A DNA stretch of 52,440 bases from CANJDH01 sp031430015. GTDB taxonomy: Bacteria; Pseudomonadota; Gammaproteobacteria; Burkholderiales; JAEUOS01. This document shows, piece after piece, positions 1-8,793 of the stretch (the first letter of the stretch is position 1; each line of letters begins with the position of its first letter). Position numbers and translations under genes: made by a program. The notes beneath the pieces were generated by a model. The model saw nothing but the letters and a program-made list of their open reading frames with translations, had not been told where the DNA came from and ran no database searches. Location of the stretch: contig JANPAR010000120.1 in NCBI GenBank assembly GCA_031430015.1, positions 1-52,440 on the forward strand. The letters run 5' to 3'.

Positions 1-532
1 GCGACACGGCTTCACGGTTGGCAAGAATCGAATTGGCGTAGGTGCCGGAGAATTTCGCGCGCGGCATGTTGACGTTGACGTGATGACGCGTATAGCTCGA
101 GGTCTTGACACGGATGCCTATTTCGATGTCTTCTTCGCCGAGATAGGCGCCCAAGGGCCAGGCGGCAATCGCCACGTGCACGGTCGCGCCGACGGGTGAG
201 ACGCCCATTTTTTCCGAGCCGTAAAACGCCAGTGGGCGCAAATAGCACGACTCGAGCTTGTTGACACGCACCACTTCTTTTTGCGCCGCCATCAGTTCAT
301 CTTTGCTAAACGGCAAATCCATCATGTAAATCTTGGATGAATTCATCCAGCGCTGGGTGTGGTCGGCGAGGCGGAAGATTTGCGTGCCGCTCGAGGTGTT
401 GTAGGCACGCACACCTTCGAAGGTGGCCAGGCCATAGTGCAGCGAGTGCGTCAGCACGTGCGTGTTGGCGTCGCGCCACTTCACCAGCTTGCCGTCAAAC
501 CAAATGAAACCGTCGCGGTCGGCCATCGACAT
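1..532 (-). CDS. ilvE: Branched-chain amino acid aminotransferase, 5' part (C-terminus off the left edge)
   Basis: PLP enzyme that interconverts Leu, Ile and Val with their 2-oxo acids using glutamate/2-oxoglutarate, in the cytoplasm. About 177 codons are visible, starting MSMADRDGFIWFDGK, followed by HSLHYGLATFEGVRAY, the typical class IV (BCAT) N-terminus. RAKFSGTY places the PLP-binding lysine at K160, matching K159 of the E. coli enzyme. The start is the ATG at 530-532, with GGAGAT just upstream of it; an in-frame ATG two codons later (MADRD) is an alternative. The frame stays open to base 1, so the gene is cut by the window, not broken. It is divergent from the zinc-ribbon gene. Family call secure. 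Confidence 0.93.
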   Translation of the reverse strand, partial: MSMADRDGFIWFDGKLVKWRDANTHVLTHSLHYGLATFEGVRAYNTSSGTQIFRLADHTQRWMNSSKIYMMDLPFSKDELMAAQKEVVRVNKLESCYLRPLAFYGSEKMGVSPVGATVHVAIAAWPLGAYLGEEDIEIGIRVKTSSYTRHHVNVNMPRAKFSGTYANSILANREAVS

Positions 533-591
533 CTTGAAATCTCCGAATGAAAAATGAATGCGTTACTGGACACAATTTTAGCGCGGAACGC

Positions 592-657
592 GCAGTCCAC
601 CCCGCAGTTCACCGCACTGTCCGCCCCGTAGTCCACTTCACAGCCCACCCAGCAGTA
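592..657. repeat. Imperfect 12-bp tandem repeat, about 5.5 copies, between ilvE and the zinc-ribbon gene
   Basis: Successive 12-mers are GCAGTCCACCCC, GCAGTTCACCGC, ACTGTCCGCCCC, GTAGTCCACTTC and ACAGCCCACCCA, then GCAGTA. The period is a multiple of three; read in the frame of the downstream gene it would encode AVHP-like tetrapeptides, but that stretch lies upstream of the preferred start at 676 and is probably untranslated. It fills the divergent promoter region. Confidence 0.6.
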
Positions 658-675
658 GCCCTCTACAATTGCATC

Positions 676-1476
676 ATGCTCTACACCACCTGCCCCAAAT
701 GTGGACGCACGCCGCTGCCCGAGCAACAGACGTTTCCGGCCGCGTGCCCTGCGTGCGGGCTGGTGCTGTCCAAATTCAAGACAGAAACGCAGCGCAAGGA
801 TTGGGAGGCAGAGCGGCTGCATGTCGCTTCCGAAGGCGCTGCCACCGCGTCGGTCGCCGGGCGCACCATGGCTGTTCTGTTTCACGTGCCACTGCAGGTG
901 GCGCGCTTCAACTGGCAGGGGCGCATGCTTGCGCTGGTGATTTTTTCGCTCTGGTCGATCTGGATATTCAAGGATTTTTCGATCACCGAAGGCCACCCCG
1001 GCAGCCGCTTATTGCATATGGTGCTGTTGCCCTTTCACGAGGCCGGGCACTACGCGATCTTCCGCTGGTTCGGCGAATTCATCATGATTCTCGGCGGCAC
1101 GCTCGGTCAACATCTGATGCCGCTGGTGCTGTGCGGCGCGTTGCTGATCAAACGGCGCGACCCGTTCGGTGCGGCGCTGTTTTTCTGGCTGCTCGGCTTT
1201 TCGGTGGCCGACATGGGCATCTATATGTACGACGCGTTCGACCCCAAGTTGATGCTGTTGGGTGGCGGTACCGGTGCCGAGAGCGACGGCCACGACTGGC
1301 AGAACATTTTCGGCGACCTCAATATGCTGCGGCGTGCGCAGGCCATTGGCCGCCTCTCGGCATGGATCGGTGCGCTGATGATGCTCGTGGGGCTCCTGTG
1401 GGCAGCGTGGATGGTGTGGTTGCAACGCAGATGGCTGACTGACGGCATGTTTGCCGAGGAAGACAAGTATGAGTAG
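676..1476 (+). CDS. Zinc-ribbon integral membrane protein with a HEAGH (HExxH) motif
   Basis: Predicted 266-residue protein. The N-terminus MLYTTCPKCG with CPACG at residues 24-28 forms a four-Cys zinc ribbon (C6, C9, C24, C27). After a short charged stretch come several hydrophobic segments (about 84-98, 112-120, 130-145, 160-175 and 235-255). H121-E122-A-G-H125 lies beside a membrane segment, as in M50/site-2 metalloproteases; a candidate third ligand is one of the acidic residues in SVADMGIYMYDAFD. Protease activity is only an inference, since no clear second M50 motif was found. The ATG at 676 is preferred because the zinc ribbon begins right after it; an in-frame ATG at 547 would add the tandem-repeat region. 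The gene overlaps the next one by ATGAGTAG, so the two are probably co-translated. Confidence 0.75.
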   Translation: MLYTTCPKCGRTPLPEQQTFPAACPACGLVLSKFKTETQRKDWEAERLHVASEGAATASVAGRTMAVLFHVPLQVARFNWQGRMLALVIFSLWSIWIFKDFSITEGHPGSRLLHMVLLPFHEAGHYAIFRWFGEFIMILGGTLGQHLMPLVLCGALLIKRRDPFGAALFFWLLGFSVADMGIYMYDAFDPKLMLLGGGTGAESDGHDWQNIFGDLNMLRRAQAIGRLSAWIGALMMLVGLLWAAWMVWLQRRWLTDGMFAEEDKYE

Positions 1477-2473
1477 CGGCGCTCGGCAGCAGGGGGTGTG
1501 GCTGCGGGGCCAATTCGCATTGCTGTGCGTTGCCATTGTTGGGCTTGGGGCCGCACATGCCCAAACGCCGGTGGCCTTGGAGAGCAAATCGGCGGGCAAA
1601 GCACTGTGGTGGCCAGGTTTCATCGACGCGCGCGGCAAAGCCTTTCTCGAATTGGCCGGCGACGCAAGGCTGTGTGCCCTTGCCCGTGACGCGCTGCGCA
1701 AAGCCCCGGCAGAAGCCGGCCGCGTAATTGCGCTGCCCCTCAAGGTTGAAGCTCTGCTGCCGCGTGACGCACGCCTCACTTTTGCTGTGATCGACACCGC
1801 AGGTGAAACTGCAGAGCGCGTGATGACCCGTGTCGTCACCATCGCGCGCGGCACCGACAAAGGCGCATGCGCCCACCTCGCCGAGGCGGGTGCCGATGCA
1901 CCCGGTTATACGGTGGAGGAAGACCGCACCGCGTTTGGCGTGCATCCGCCGCGCCCGCTGGCGTTTCGCGCGCCGCAGAATGCCTGGCGCAGCTACGGCG
2001 CAATCGCAGACCGGGCGAACGCGGATACGCGCTTTGCACCAGTTGCCGAAGCACCGTCTGCCTGGCGCGCGCGCATCGCACCGGTTTACGCCAGCCCCGC
2101 CGAGATCTTTGGCCAGCGGTTTGCCGCGGTGCTGGAACGCGGCGCTCCAGCCGAGGCCCTTGCGCTTAATGGGGCGATCGCTGCCGAAGGCGCCGGAGCG
2201 CGCGACGGTGCCACTTACAATACTGTCAATCTGATTGTGCGCGATGCTGTCGAGGGCGACCCCTTGTTTCAGTCCGGACCATCCGGTGGCATCGGGCGCA
2301 ATCGCGGCGGCAGTTTTGTTGCGCAGGTGGCGGGCATGATTGATCTGGATGGCGACGGCGTCGAAGAAATCGTGTTGCGCGCGCGTTTCTACAGCGGCGG
2401 CAATCTGAAAATTCTTCAGTTCTCCAATGGCAAATTGATTGAAGTGCGCCAGAGCGCCTACGAGGGTGAGTAG
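1469..2473 (+). CDS. Secreted or periplasmic protein of unknown function
   Basis: Predicted 334 residues. The start ATG at 1469 overlaps the stop of the preceding gene, indicating translational coupling. The N-terminus (about 33 residues, hydrophobic core FALLCVAIVGLGAAHA) is a signal peptide with probable cleavage before QTP. Near the C-terminus DLDGDGVEEIVLRARFYSGG resembles an FG-GAP/EF-hand-like calcium loop, as in some secreted repeat proteins. No enzyme motif was recognised. Coupling suggests it works with the membrane zinc-ribbon protein, possibly as its extracytoplasmic partner, but that is inference. Confidence 0.7.
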   Translation: MSSGARQQGVWLRGQFALLCVAIVGLGAAHAQTPVALESKSAGKALWWPGFIDARGKAFLELAGDARLCALARDALRKAPAEAGRVIALPLKVEALLPRDARLTFAVIDTAGETAERVMTRVVTIARGTDKGACAHLAEAGADAPGYTVEEDRTAFGVHPPRPLAFRAPQNAWRSYGAIADRANADTRFAPVAEAPSAWRARIAPVYASPAEIFGQRFAAVLERGAPAEALALNGAIAAEGAGARDGATYNTVNLIVRDAVEGDPLFQSGPSGGIGRNRGGSFVAQVAGMIDLDGDGVEEIVLRARFYSGGNLKILQFSNGKLIEVRQSAYEGE

Positions 2474-2618
2474 AGCACGCCCCCGAGACTGTCGCCCATC
2501 AACGATCTTCAACACATACCTGCTGAAACGCCCACGCACCAAGGGTTCTGGAAGCATTCCGTTGTTCAATATTGATGTTTGACCGCTTCGTGCTGAGCGT
2601 TACGTCCTGAAAGTTTTT

Positions 2619-3848
2619 GTGACCACTCCCGCTGCTTTCCCCGCCACGGCACCCGCCGTTGATCCCGCCGCCGACCCCAAGCGCGACATTTTTTTGCTGG
2701 TCGCTTGCCAGGCGCTACTGTTCACCAACAACGTCTCGATGATCGCGGTCAACGGGCTTGCCGGTCTGGCGCTCGCGCCCAACGCGGCGATGGCGACGGT
2801 GCCGGTCACGTCCTACGTGGTCGGCTCGGCGCTGGCATCAGCGCCAGTAGCCAAGATCATGAAGCGTTATGGGCGGCGCATCGGCTTTTCAATCGGCACT
2901 TTCTTCGGCATGCTCGGCGTGCTGATCGCGGCTCTGGGCGCATATCACAAACTGTTTTGGCTGCTGTGCCTGGGCACCATGCTGGTCGGCTTCTACAACG
3001 CCTGCGGGCAGTTGTATCGCTTTGCCGCCGCCGAAGTCGCGCCGCCGGCGTGGAAAGAGCGCGCCATTTCGTGGGTGCTGGCCGGTGGCGTGATCGGCGG
3101 TGTGGTCGGGCCGAATTTGTCCAAGTACACGATTGACGGACTGTCGGTGGCGTTCGCTGGCACCTACGCGAGCCTCGTGGTGTTCGCGGTGCTCTCGCTG
3201 ATCGTGATCCAGTTCGTCAAGTTTCCGCCACAAACCGCAGCCGAGCAAAAAAACAGCGGCCGGCCGCTCAAGGAAATCATGTCGCAGCCGGTGTTCATTG
3301 TCGCCGCTGCGGGCGCAATCATCGGCTATGGCGTGATGAATCTGTTGATGACGGCAACGCCGATTGCGATGGTGAAAATTTGCAAACACCCGTTCGCCGA
3401 CGCCGCGCTGGTGTTGGAGTGGCACGTCATCGGCATGTTTGCGCCCTCGTTTTTCACCGGGCATTTGATCAAGCGTTTCGGCGTGCTCACCATCATGTTC
3501 ACCGGTGCCATGCTGATGTTCTTGTGTGTTGCGGTCGCTCTCTCCGGCGTCGATGTGATGAACTTTTTGATCGCCTTGTTCGTGCTCGGGGTCGGCTGGA
3601 ACTTCCTGTTCGTCGGCGGCACCACCCTGCTCACCGAGACCTACCGCCCGGAAGAAAAAAACAAGGCGCAGGGCGCGAATGACTTTCTGATCTTTCTCAC
3701 CATGGCCTTGTCCTCGTTCTCGTCGGGCGCAATGGTCACCACGGGCGGCTGGGAGCAGCTTAACTACGGCTCGCTGCCATTTATCGTGATCGTGGCCGGG
3801 GCGATTCTCTGGTTGGGGATGAAGCGGCGGGGCACCGCTGCGGCGTGA
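2619..3848 (+). CDS. MFS transporter
   Basis: Predicted 409-residue major facilitator with about 12 hydrophobic segments. KIMKRYGRRIGFSIGTFFGMLG is the signature loop between helices 2 and 3, and HLIKRFGVLTIMFTGAML is its counterpart in the second half. The start is a GTG at 2619; the next in-frame ATG would remove the first helix, so GTG fits better. The substrate cannot be read from the sequence. The stop overlaps the GTG start of azlC, which places it in one transcription unit with the AzlCD exporter and hints at amino-acid or metabolite efflux. Confidence 0.85.
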   Translation: MTTPAAFPATAPAVDPAADPKRDIFLLVACQALLFTNNVSMIAVNGLAGLALAPNAAMATVPVTSYVVGSALASAPVAKIMKRYGRRIGFSIGTFFGMLGVLIAALGAYHKLFWLLCLGTMLVGFYNACGQLYRFAAAEVAPPAWKERAISWVLAGGVIGGVVGPNLSKYTIDGLSVAFAGTYASLVVFAVLSLIVIQFVKFPPQTAAEQKNSGRPLKEIMSQPVFIVAAAGAIIGYGVMNLLMTATPIAMVKICKHPFADAALVLEWHVIGMFAPSFFTGHLIKRFGVLTIMFTGAMLMFLCVAVALSGVDVMNFLIALFVLGVGWNFLFVGGTTLLTETYRPEEKNKAQGANDFLIFLTMALSSFSSGAMVTTGGWEQLNYGSLPFIVIVAGAILWLGMKRRGTAAA

Positions 3849-4576
3849 GCGCGACCACACCACCGCCAGAGTTCGCGACGCCGCGCGCCGCGTGGATCGC
3901 GGGCGCAACCTCGGTTACGCCCTTTCTGTTCGGCACGATTCCTTTCGGTCTCGTCACTGGCATCGCCACCAAGGCGGCCGGCCTGTCGCTCGAAGCGTCG
4001 ATCGCGATGACGCTGATGGTGTTCGCCGGCACCGCGCAGATATCCGCGCTGCCGCTGATCTCGGCGGGCGCGCCGGTGCTGGTGATCGTGCTCACCGCCT
4101 TCATCGTCAATCTGCGCTTCATGATTTACAGCGCGACGGTGGCGCCTTACTTCAAGCACTTGCCGCTGCGCTGGAAATTCCTGATCGGCTATTTCGTCAC
4201 CGACACCGGCTTCGCCATGTTCATGCGCAAGGTGGCCGACCGGCCCACGATGGCCCACCGCCATTGGTATTTCCTCGGCGGCGGCATGATGATCGGCTTG
4301 GTGTGGAGCGTCTCGGCGCTCATTGGCATTGTCGCGGGCGCGCGCGTACCGGCGTCCTGGCAACTCGAGTTCGCGGCGACGGTAGGCATCATCGCTATCC
4401 TCGCTGCGGTGATCCGCAATAGGGCGGAGTTATCCGCGGCAATCATCGGCGGCTCAGTCGCGCTTGCGGCCATGCATTTGCCGATGAAGCTCGGCCTCGT
4501 GATGGGCGCCGTGGCCGGCATTGCCGGCGGCGTACTCACGCAGCGCATGCTCGATCGCGTGAAGGCCGCAGCATGA
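3845..4576 (+). CDS. azlC: AzlC family permease (branched-chain amino acid exporter, large subunit)
   Basis: Predicted 243 residues, highly hydrophobic. TPFLFGTIPFGLVTGIATKAAGLS and MVFAGTAQISALPLI are characteristic of AzlC, the large subunit of the two-component exporter of branched-chain amino acids and analogues such as 4-azaleucine. The start GTG (3845-3847) overlaps the TGA of the MFS gene, and its own stop overlaps the ATG of azlD; such overlaps support a three-gene operon. Specificity is taken from the family and was not read from residues. Confidence 0.88.
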   Translation: MSATTPPPEFATPRAAWIAGATSVTPFLFGTIPFGLVTGIATKAAGLSLEASIAMTLMVFAGTAQISALPLISAGAPVLVIVLTAFIVNLRFMIYSATVAPYFKHLPLRWKFLIGYFVTDTGFAMFMRKVADRPTMAHRHWYFLGGGMMIGLVWSVSALIGIVAGARVPASWQLEFAATVGIIAILAAVIRNRAELSAAIIGGSVALAAMHLPMKLGLVMGAVAGIAGGVLTQRMLDRVKAAA

Positions 4577-4899
4577 GCGGCTGGGCGATCTGGCTCGTCA
4601 TCGCCGGCATGGCGGTGGGCACCATCGTCAACCGCGCCGCCCTCATCATGCTGGCCGGGCGCTTCGACTTGCCGCCGTCAGTGCAGGCCTCGCTGCGTTT
4701 CGCCCCAGCTGCTGCGCTCGCCGCAATTGTGGTGCCCGAGCTGTTTGTGCAGCAGGGCCAAATTGATTTGTCGCTTCACAACGTCAAGCTGTTCGCCGGG
4801 CTGGCGGGATTCGCCATAGCGATGTTCACGCGCAACACCATACTGTCAATTGTTGCGGGGATGCTGGCGCTGCATGGGATGGGGCTGCTGGTACGGTGA
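4573..4899 (+). CDS. azlD: AzlD domain protein (small subunit of branched-chain amino acid exporter)
   Basis: Predicted 108 residues, four hydrophobic segments, usual AzlD length. GTIVNRAALIMLAGRFDLPP and SLRFAPAAALAAIVVPELF match the family. ATGAGCGG overlaps the azlC stop, so it is translationally coupled. It partners AzlC in the inner membrane. Confidence 0.87.
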   Translation: MSGWAIWLVIAGMAVGTIVNRAALIMLAGRFDLPPSVQASLRFAPAAALAAIVVPELFVQQGQIDLSLHNVKLFAGLAGFAIAMFTRNTILSIVAGMLALHGMGLLVR

Positions 4900-4976
4900 A
4901 AGCCAGGTTGCGTCGCAGCGGCTCGCCGGATTGGGTGGCGTCTGGTGCCGACTCTACCCAGCTACTTGGGTGGTGA

Positions 4977-5651
4977 TCAAGAAAATTGCCGCAGGCCATC
5001 GACGTCCAGCACGCGCACCCCGCCGTATTCGACTTTGACCAGGCCGGCTTTTTCCAGCACCTGCAACGCTTGGTTGGCGCGCTGACGCGACACGCCCGAC
5101 AACAGCCCAATCTCCTCTTGCGAAAGTTGCAAAAACGCGGCGGTGTGCGGGTAGAGCAGCGGGTTGAACAGTTGCGCGAGCGCACGCGCGACGCGCGCGT
5201 CGGGTTCAAGCAGGCGGTCGGTTTCGATCACGGCGATGAATTGACCGAGACGCTCGTTGAGTTGCTTTAACAAAAAGCGGTTGAAGCTGATGTGGGTGTC
5301 AAGCAGACGGTTGAAGCTCGCGCGCGGCAGATACGCGACGCGCGACTCACGCACGGCGATCACGTCGTAGCGGCGCGGCTCCGGATACTTGAGCAGCGAG
5401 CCTTCGCCAAACCAGCCGCCAGCCGGCACGCCGGTGAAGGTGACCGACTTGCCTTCGGGCGACAGGCTGGTCATCTTGACCAGGCCCTCGATGACGCCGA
5501 TCCACGCCTCGACCGGTTCACCCTTGCGGCAGGCGGGTGCACCGGCCGGGATGCGTTTCTCGACCATTTCCGCCGCTACGCGCGCCAACTCTTCCGGGGA
5601 GAGCAGCGGCCCCCAGGGGGAGGTGGCGAGGGCGTCAATCAGGGAGAGCAT
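4977..5651 (-). CDS. Crp/Fnr family transcriptional regulator
   Basis: Predicted 224 residues: cyclic-nucleotide-binding-like beta-barrel (about 10-125), connecting helix (about 125-150) and winged helix-turn-helix (LSQEEIGLLSGVSRQRANQALQVLEKAGLVKV, about 175-207). The phosphate-binding-cassette region reads FGEGSLLKYPEPRRYDV, without the R-S-A of true cAMP binders, and there are no Fnr-type N-terminal cysteines, so the ligand is unclear. It is divergent from the CoA ligase at 5888; an inverted repeat lies between them, so it may regulate the ligase/Liv operon. Start ATG at 5649-5651. Confidence 0.85.
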   Translation of the reverse strand: MLSLIDALATSPWGPLLSPEELARVAAEMVEKRIPAGAPACRKGEPVEAWIGVIEGLVKMTSLSPEGKSVTFTGVPAGGWFGEGSLLKYPEPRRYDVIAVRESRVAYLPRASFNRLLDTHISFNRFLLKQLNERLGQFIAVIETDRLLEPDARVARALAQLFNPLLYPHTAAFLQLSQEEIGLLSGVSRQRANQALQVLEKAGLVKVEYGGVRVLDVDGLRQFS

Positions 5652-5714
5652 GCAAGTTTGGTGTCAGAAAAAGTTGTGGCTGAAACGGGAGCGATTGTCT
5701 TGCGGATGACAGCA

Positions 5715-5745
5715 AGCCCGCTGCGAATCCCTATGATAGCGGGCT
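5715..5745. promoter_or_regulatory. Inverted repeat in the divergent crp-like/CoA-ligase promoter region
   Basis: AGCCCGCT (5715-5722) and AGCGGGCT (5738-5745) form perfect 8-bp arms around a 15-bp spacer. TATGAT (5732-5737), a possible -10 hexamer, sits inside the spacer. It is a candidate operator for the divergent Crp/Fnr protein. There is no T-run, so a terminator is less likely. Confidence 0.35.
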
Positions 5746-5887
5746 GCTCTGCCGGTATAGAATGCATTCAGGCGTCTTGTACGCTCAGCCATACTTACAA
5801 AGCAGCGGACAAATAACCGTTGCGCAGTTAAAAATACGCAGCATCCCCGCGCTGGCCGGTTCAGCCTGCGCGTCCAGGAGACAAACC

Positions 5888-7855
5888 ATGAACAACGCAG
5901 CAGGTTTTACTCTGCCCGCTTCGGCCGATACCTTTCCGAAGCTGCTCTTGCATCACGCGTCGGTGCGTGGCGAGCGGCCGTCGATCCGCGAGAAGGACCT
6001 GGGCATTTGGCAGACCCACACCTGGGCAACCGTCGCCGCGCAAGTACGCGCACTTGCCTGTGGTCTGGCCGCGCAAGGTTTGAAGCGCGGCGACCACCTC
6101 GCCATCATTGGCGCCAACCGGCCGCGCATCTATTGGTCGATTTGCGCCGCGCAGTGTCTCGGTGCGGTTCCGGTCGGGCTGTATCAGGATGCGACTGCGG
6201 CCGAGCTGCTCTACATGTTCCAGAACGCCGACATCCGGTATGCCATCGTCGAAGATCAGGAGCAGGTCGACAAGGTGCTCGAAATCAAGGAGCAGGCGCC
6301 GGGCATCGCGCACATCTACTACGACGACCCGCGCGGCCTGCGCAAATATGTGCAACCTGAGCTGCTCTCGTACGAAGCGCTGCAGGATGTGGGGCGGAAA
6401 TACGACGCCGATCACCCCGGTTTTTTCGATGGCGAAGTGGCGATGGGCAAGGCGTCCGACGCAGCCGCGATGTTCACCACGTCGGGCACCACCGGCAATC
6501 CGAAAGGCGTCGTGCACACCCACGCCTCGCTGATTGACCGCGCCAAAGTAGGCTGCGAGTTCGACAAGCTGACGGAGACCGAAGAAATCCTCGCCTATCT
6601 GCCGCCAGCGTGGATCGGGCAAAACATTTTTTCGTATGCGCAGGCACTGGTCGCGGGCTTTTGCATCAACTGCCCCGAGTCGGCCGGCACGGTCACCAAT
6701 GACATGCGCGAGATCGGTCCGACCTATTATTTCGCACCGCCGCGAGTCTATGAAAACCTGCTCACTCAGGTAACGATCCGCATGGAGGATGCGAGCAGCC
6801 TCAAACGTGGAATGTTCAAATATTTCATGGCAGTGGCCGACCGCGTTGGCGGCAAGCTGCTCGATCGTCAGCCAGTCGCAGGCACTGACCGCCTGCTTTA
6901 TTGGCTCGGTGACCTGTGCACGTATGGCCCATTGCGCAATGCCCTCGGCATGAGCCGCGTGCGGGTCGCCTACACCGCAGGCGAAGCAATTGGGCCTGAT
7001 CTGTTTCGCTTCTATCGCTCGCTCGGTATTAACCTCAAGCAGCTTTATGGCTCGACCGAAACCGCCGTCTTCGTCTGTGTGCAGCCTGATGGGCAAGTCA
7101 GTGCCGACACGGTCGGACCGCCGGTCCCGGGCGTGGAACTGAGGATCGCCGACAACGGCGAACTCATGATCAAGTCGCCGGGCCTGCTCAAGGAGTACTA
7201 CAAGAACCCGGCCGCCACCGCCGAGGTGCTGACCAATGATGGCTGGTATCACAGCGGCGATGCCGGACTGATCGACAGCGCGGGCCACCTGCGCATCATC
7301 GACCGTGCCAAGGATGTGGGCAAGATGGCCAACGGCGCCATGTTTGCGCCCAAGTACCTTGAGAACAAGCTCAAGTTCTTCCCCTTCATCAAGGAAGCAG
7401 TGGCCCTCGGTGATGGGCGCGACATGGTGTGCGCCTGCATCAACATCGAGATGGAAGCGGTCGGCAACTGGGCCGAGAAGCGCGGCATCGGCTACAGCGG
7501 CTATGTCGATCTGGCGAGCAACACGCAGGTCTACGGCATGATTCGCGAGTGCGTCGAGAAAGTGAATGCGGATCTTGCGCAGGAAGAGCGCCTCGCTGAC
7601 TCCCAGATCAAACGCTTCCTGATCCTGCACAAGGAGCTCGACGCCGACGACGGTGAACTCACGCGTACCGGCAAGGTGCGGCGCGGTTTCATCAGCGAAA
7701 AATTCGCTCCGCTGGTGGACGCGCTCTATGGCGGCAAGGCCGAGCAATACATCGAGACTGAGGTCAAGTTTGAGGATGGCCGTACCGGCAAGGTCAGCGC
7801 CACGCTGATCATTGCGGACGCGAAGATTTTTCCGCGCGTGAAAAAAGCGGCCTGA
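5888..7855 (+). CDS. AMP-dependent long-chain acyl-CoA synthetase-like ligase
   Basis: Predicted 655 residues. It activates a carboxylic acid as acyl-AMP and transfers it to CoA. Visible adenylation motifs are the P-loop TSGTTGNPKG (about residue 197), YGSTETAVFV (A5 region), and WYHSGDAGLID followed by IIDRAKDVGKMANGAMFAPKYLE (hinge region). Its length fits the large FadD/FAA-like branch. The start ATG at 5888 follows CAGGAGACAAACC; the frame is open further upstream but without a better site. It is first in a run with the Liv transporter, an arrangement seen in other betaproteobacteria for aromatic or fatty acid uptake. The exact substrate is unknown. Confidence 0.87.
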   Translation: MNNAAGFTLPASADTFPKLLLHHASVRGERPSIREKDLGIWQTHTWATVAAQVRALACGLAAQGLKRGDHLAIIGANRPRIYWSICAAQCLGAVPVGLYQDATAAELLYMFQNADIRYAIVEDQEQVDKVLEIKEQAPGIAHIYYDDPRGLRKYVQPELLSYEALQDVGRKYDADHPGFFDGEVAMGKASDAAAMFTTSGTTGNPKGVVHTHASLIDRAKVGCEFDKLTETEEILAYLPPAWIGQNIFSYAQALVAGFCINCPESAGTVTNDMREIGPTYYFAPPRVYENLLTQVTIRMEDASSLKRGMFKYFMAVADRVGGKLLDRQPVAGTDRLLYWLGDLCTYGPLRNALGMSRVRVAYTAGEAIGPDLFRFYRSLGINLKQLYGSTETAVFVCVQPDGQVSADTVGPPVPGVELRIADNGELMIKSPGLLKEYYKNPAATAEVLTNDGWYHSGDAGLIDSAGHLRIIDRAKDVGKMANGAMFAPKYLENKLKFFPFIKEAVALGDGRDMVCACINIEMEAVGNWAEKRGIGYSGYVDLASNTQVYGMIRECVEKVNADLAQEERLADSQIKRFLILHKELDADDGELTRTGKVRRGFISEKFAPLVDALYGGKAEQYIETEVKFEDGRTGKVSATLIIADAKIFPRVKKAA

Positions 7856-7944
7856 CGCCGTTGCGCGCCGCGCCAGCGTTCGACACCAGTGAAGGTTTTG
7901 AAGGAATTGCGGAAATCGAAGGAATTGAGGGAGACAGCAGCACC

Positions 7945-8745
7945 ATGTCAGACAGCGTAACGGACGGGCGCAAGATCGGCGAGGTGATCCTCGACGTGAA
8001 GAATATTTCGCTCTCTTTCGGCGGCGTCAAGGCGCTGCAGGGCATTTCGTTCAATGTGCGCGAGCATGAAGTGCGCGCCATCATCGGGCCGAACGGCGCG
8101 GGCAAGAGCTCAATGCTCAATTGCATCAACGGTGTCTATCACCCGCAGGAAGGCGAGATCGTCTACAAGGGCGAAGTGCGGCGCGACATGGATACGCATC
8201 ACGCAGCCGACAGCGGCATCGGGCGCACCTTTCAGAACCTGGCGTTGTTCAAGGGCATGAGCGTGCTTGACAACATCATGACCGGGCGCAACCTTAAAAT
8301 GAAGACCGGCATCCTCGCGCAGGCGTTTCATCTTGGCCCGGCGCGCGCTGAAGAGCTGCGCGAGCGCGAATTCGTCGAGCACGTGATCGACTTTCTCGAG
8401 ATACAGCCCTATCGCAAGACGCCGGTCGGGCGCCTGCCTTACGGACTGCAAAAGCGCGTGGACCTGGGCCGTGCGCTTGCCGCGCAGCCGCAGGTGTTGC
8501 TGCTCGACGAGCCGATGGCCGGCATGAACATGGAAGAAAAGCAGGACATGTGCCGTTTCGTCCTCGACATCAACGACGAATTCGGTACCACCATCGTGCT
8601 CATCGAGCATGACATGGGTGTGGTGATGGATATTTCGGACCGCGTCGTGGTGCTCGATTACGGCAAGAAGATTGGTGACGGCACGCCCGACGCGGTGCGC
8701 AATGATCCCGAGGTGATCAAGGCTTATCTCGGTGTGGGCCACTAA
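7945..8745 (+). CDS. livG: Branched-chain amino acid-type ABC transporter, ATP-binding protein (LivG type)
   Basis: Predicted 266 residues. Walker A is GPNGAGKS (48-55). The signature is the degenerate LPYGLQKRV in place of LSGGQ, followed by Walker B VLLLDEP and the LivG-type AGMN. The H-loop lies in IVLIEHDMGVV. ATG at 7945 is preceded by GAGGGAGACAG. The frame extends upstream, but the homology begins around VILDVKNISLSFGG. It is one of two ATPases powering the transporter whose membrane subunits follow directly. The substrate is probably an aromatic or acyl acid rather than leucine, judging from the flanking CoA ligases. Confidence 0.88.
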   Translation: MSDSVTDGRKIGEVILDVKNISLSFGGVKALQGISFNVREHEVRAIIGPNGAGKSSMLNCINGVYHPQEGEIVYKGEVRRDMDTHHAADSGIGRTFQNLALFKGMSVLDNIMTGRNLKMKTGILAQAFHLGPARAEELREREFVEHVIDFLEIQPYRKTPVGRLPYGLQKRVDLGRALAAQPQVLLLDEPMAGMNMEEKQDMCRFVLDINDEFGTTIVLIEHDMGVVMDISDRVVVLDYGKKIGDGTPDAVRNDPEVIKAYLGVGH

Positions 8746-8793
8746 GAGACAAGCACGGGATAACCGCGGGAAAACGACTGGAAAACGACGTAT

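Noticed and set aside
5861..7747. Long minus-strand open frame (628 codons) antisense to the CoA ligase
   Set aside because: High GC and codon bias produce mirror frames; the plus strand holds clear family motifs and the antisense translation is low-complexity with no motif.
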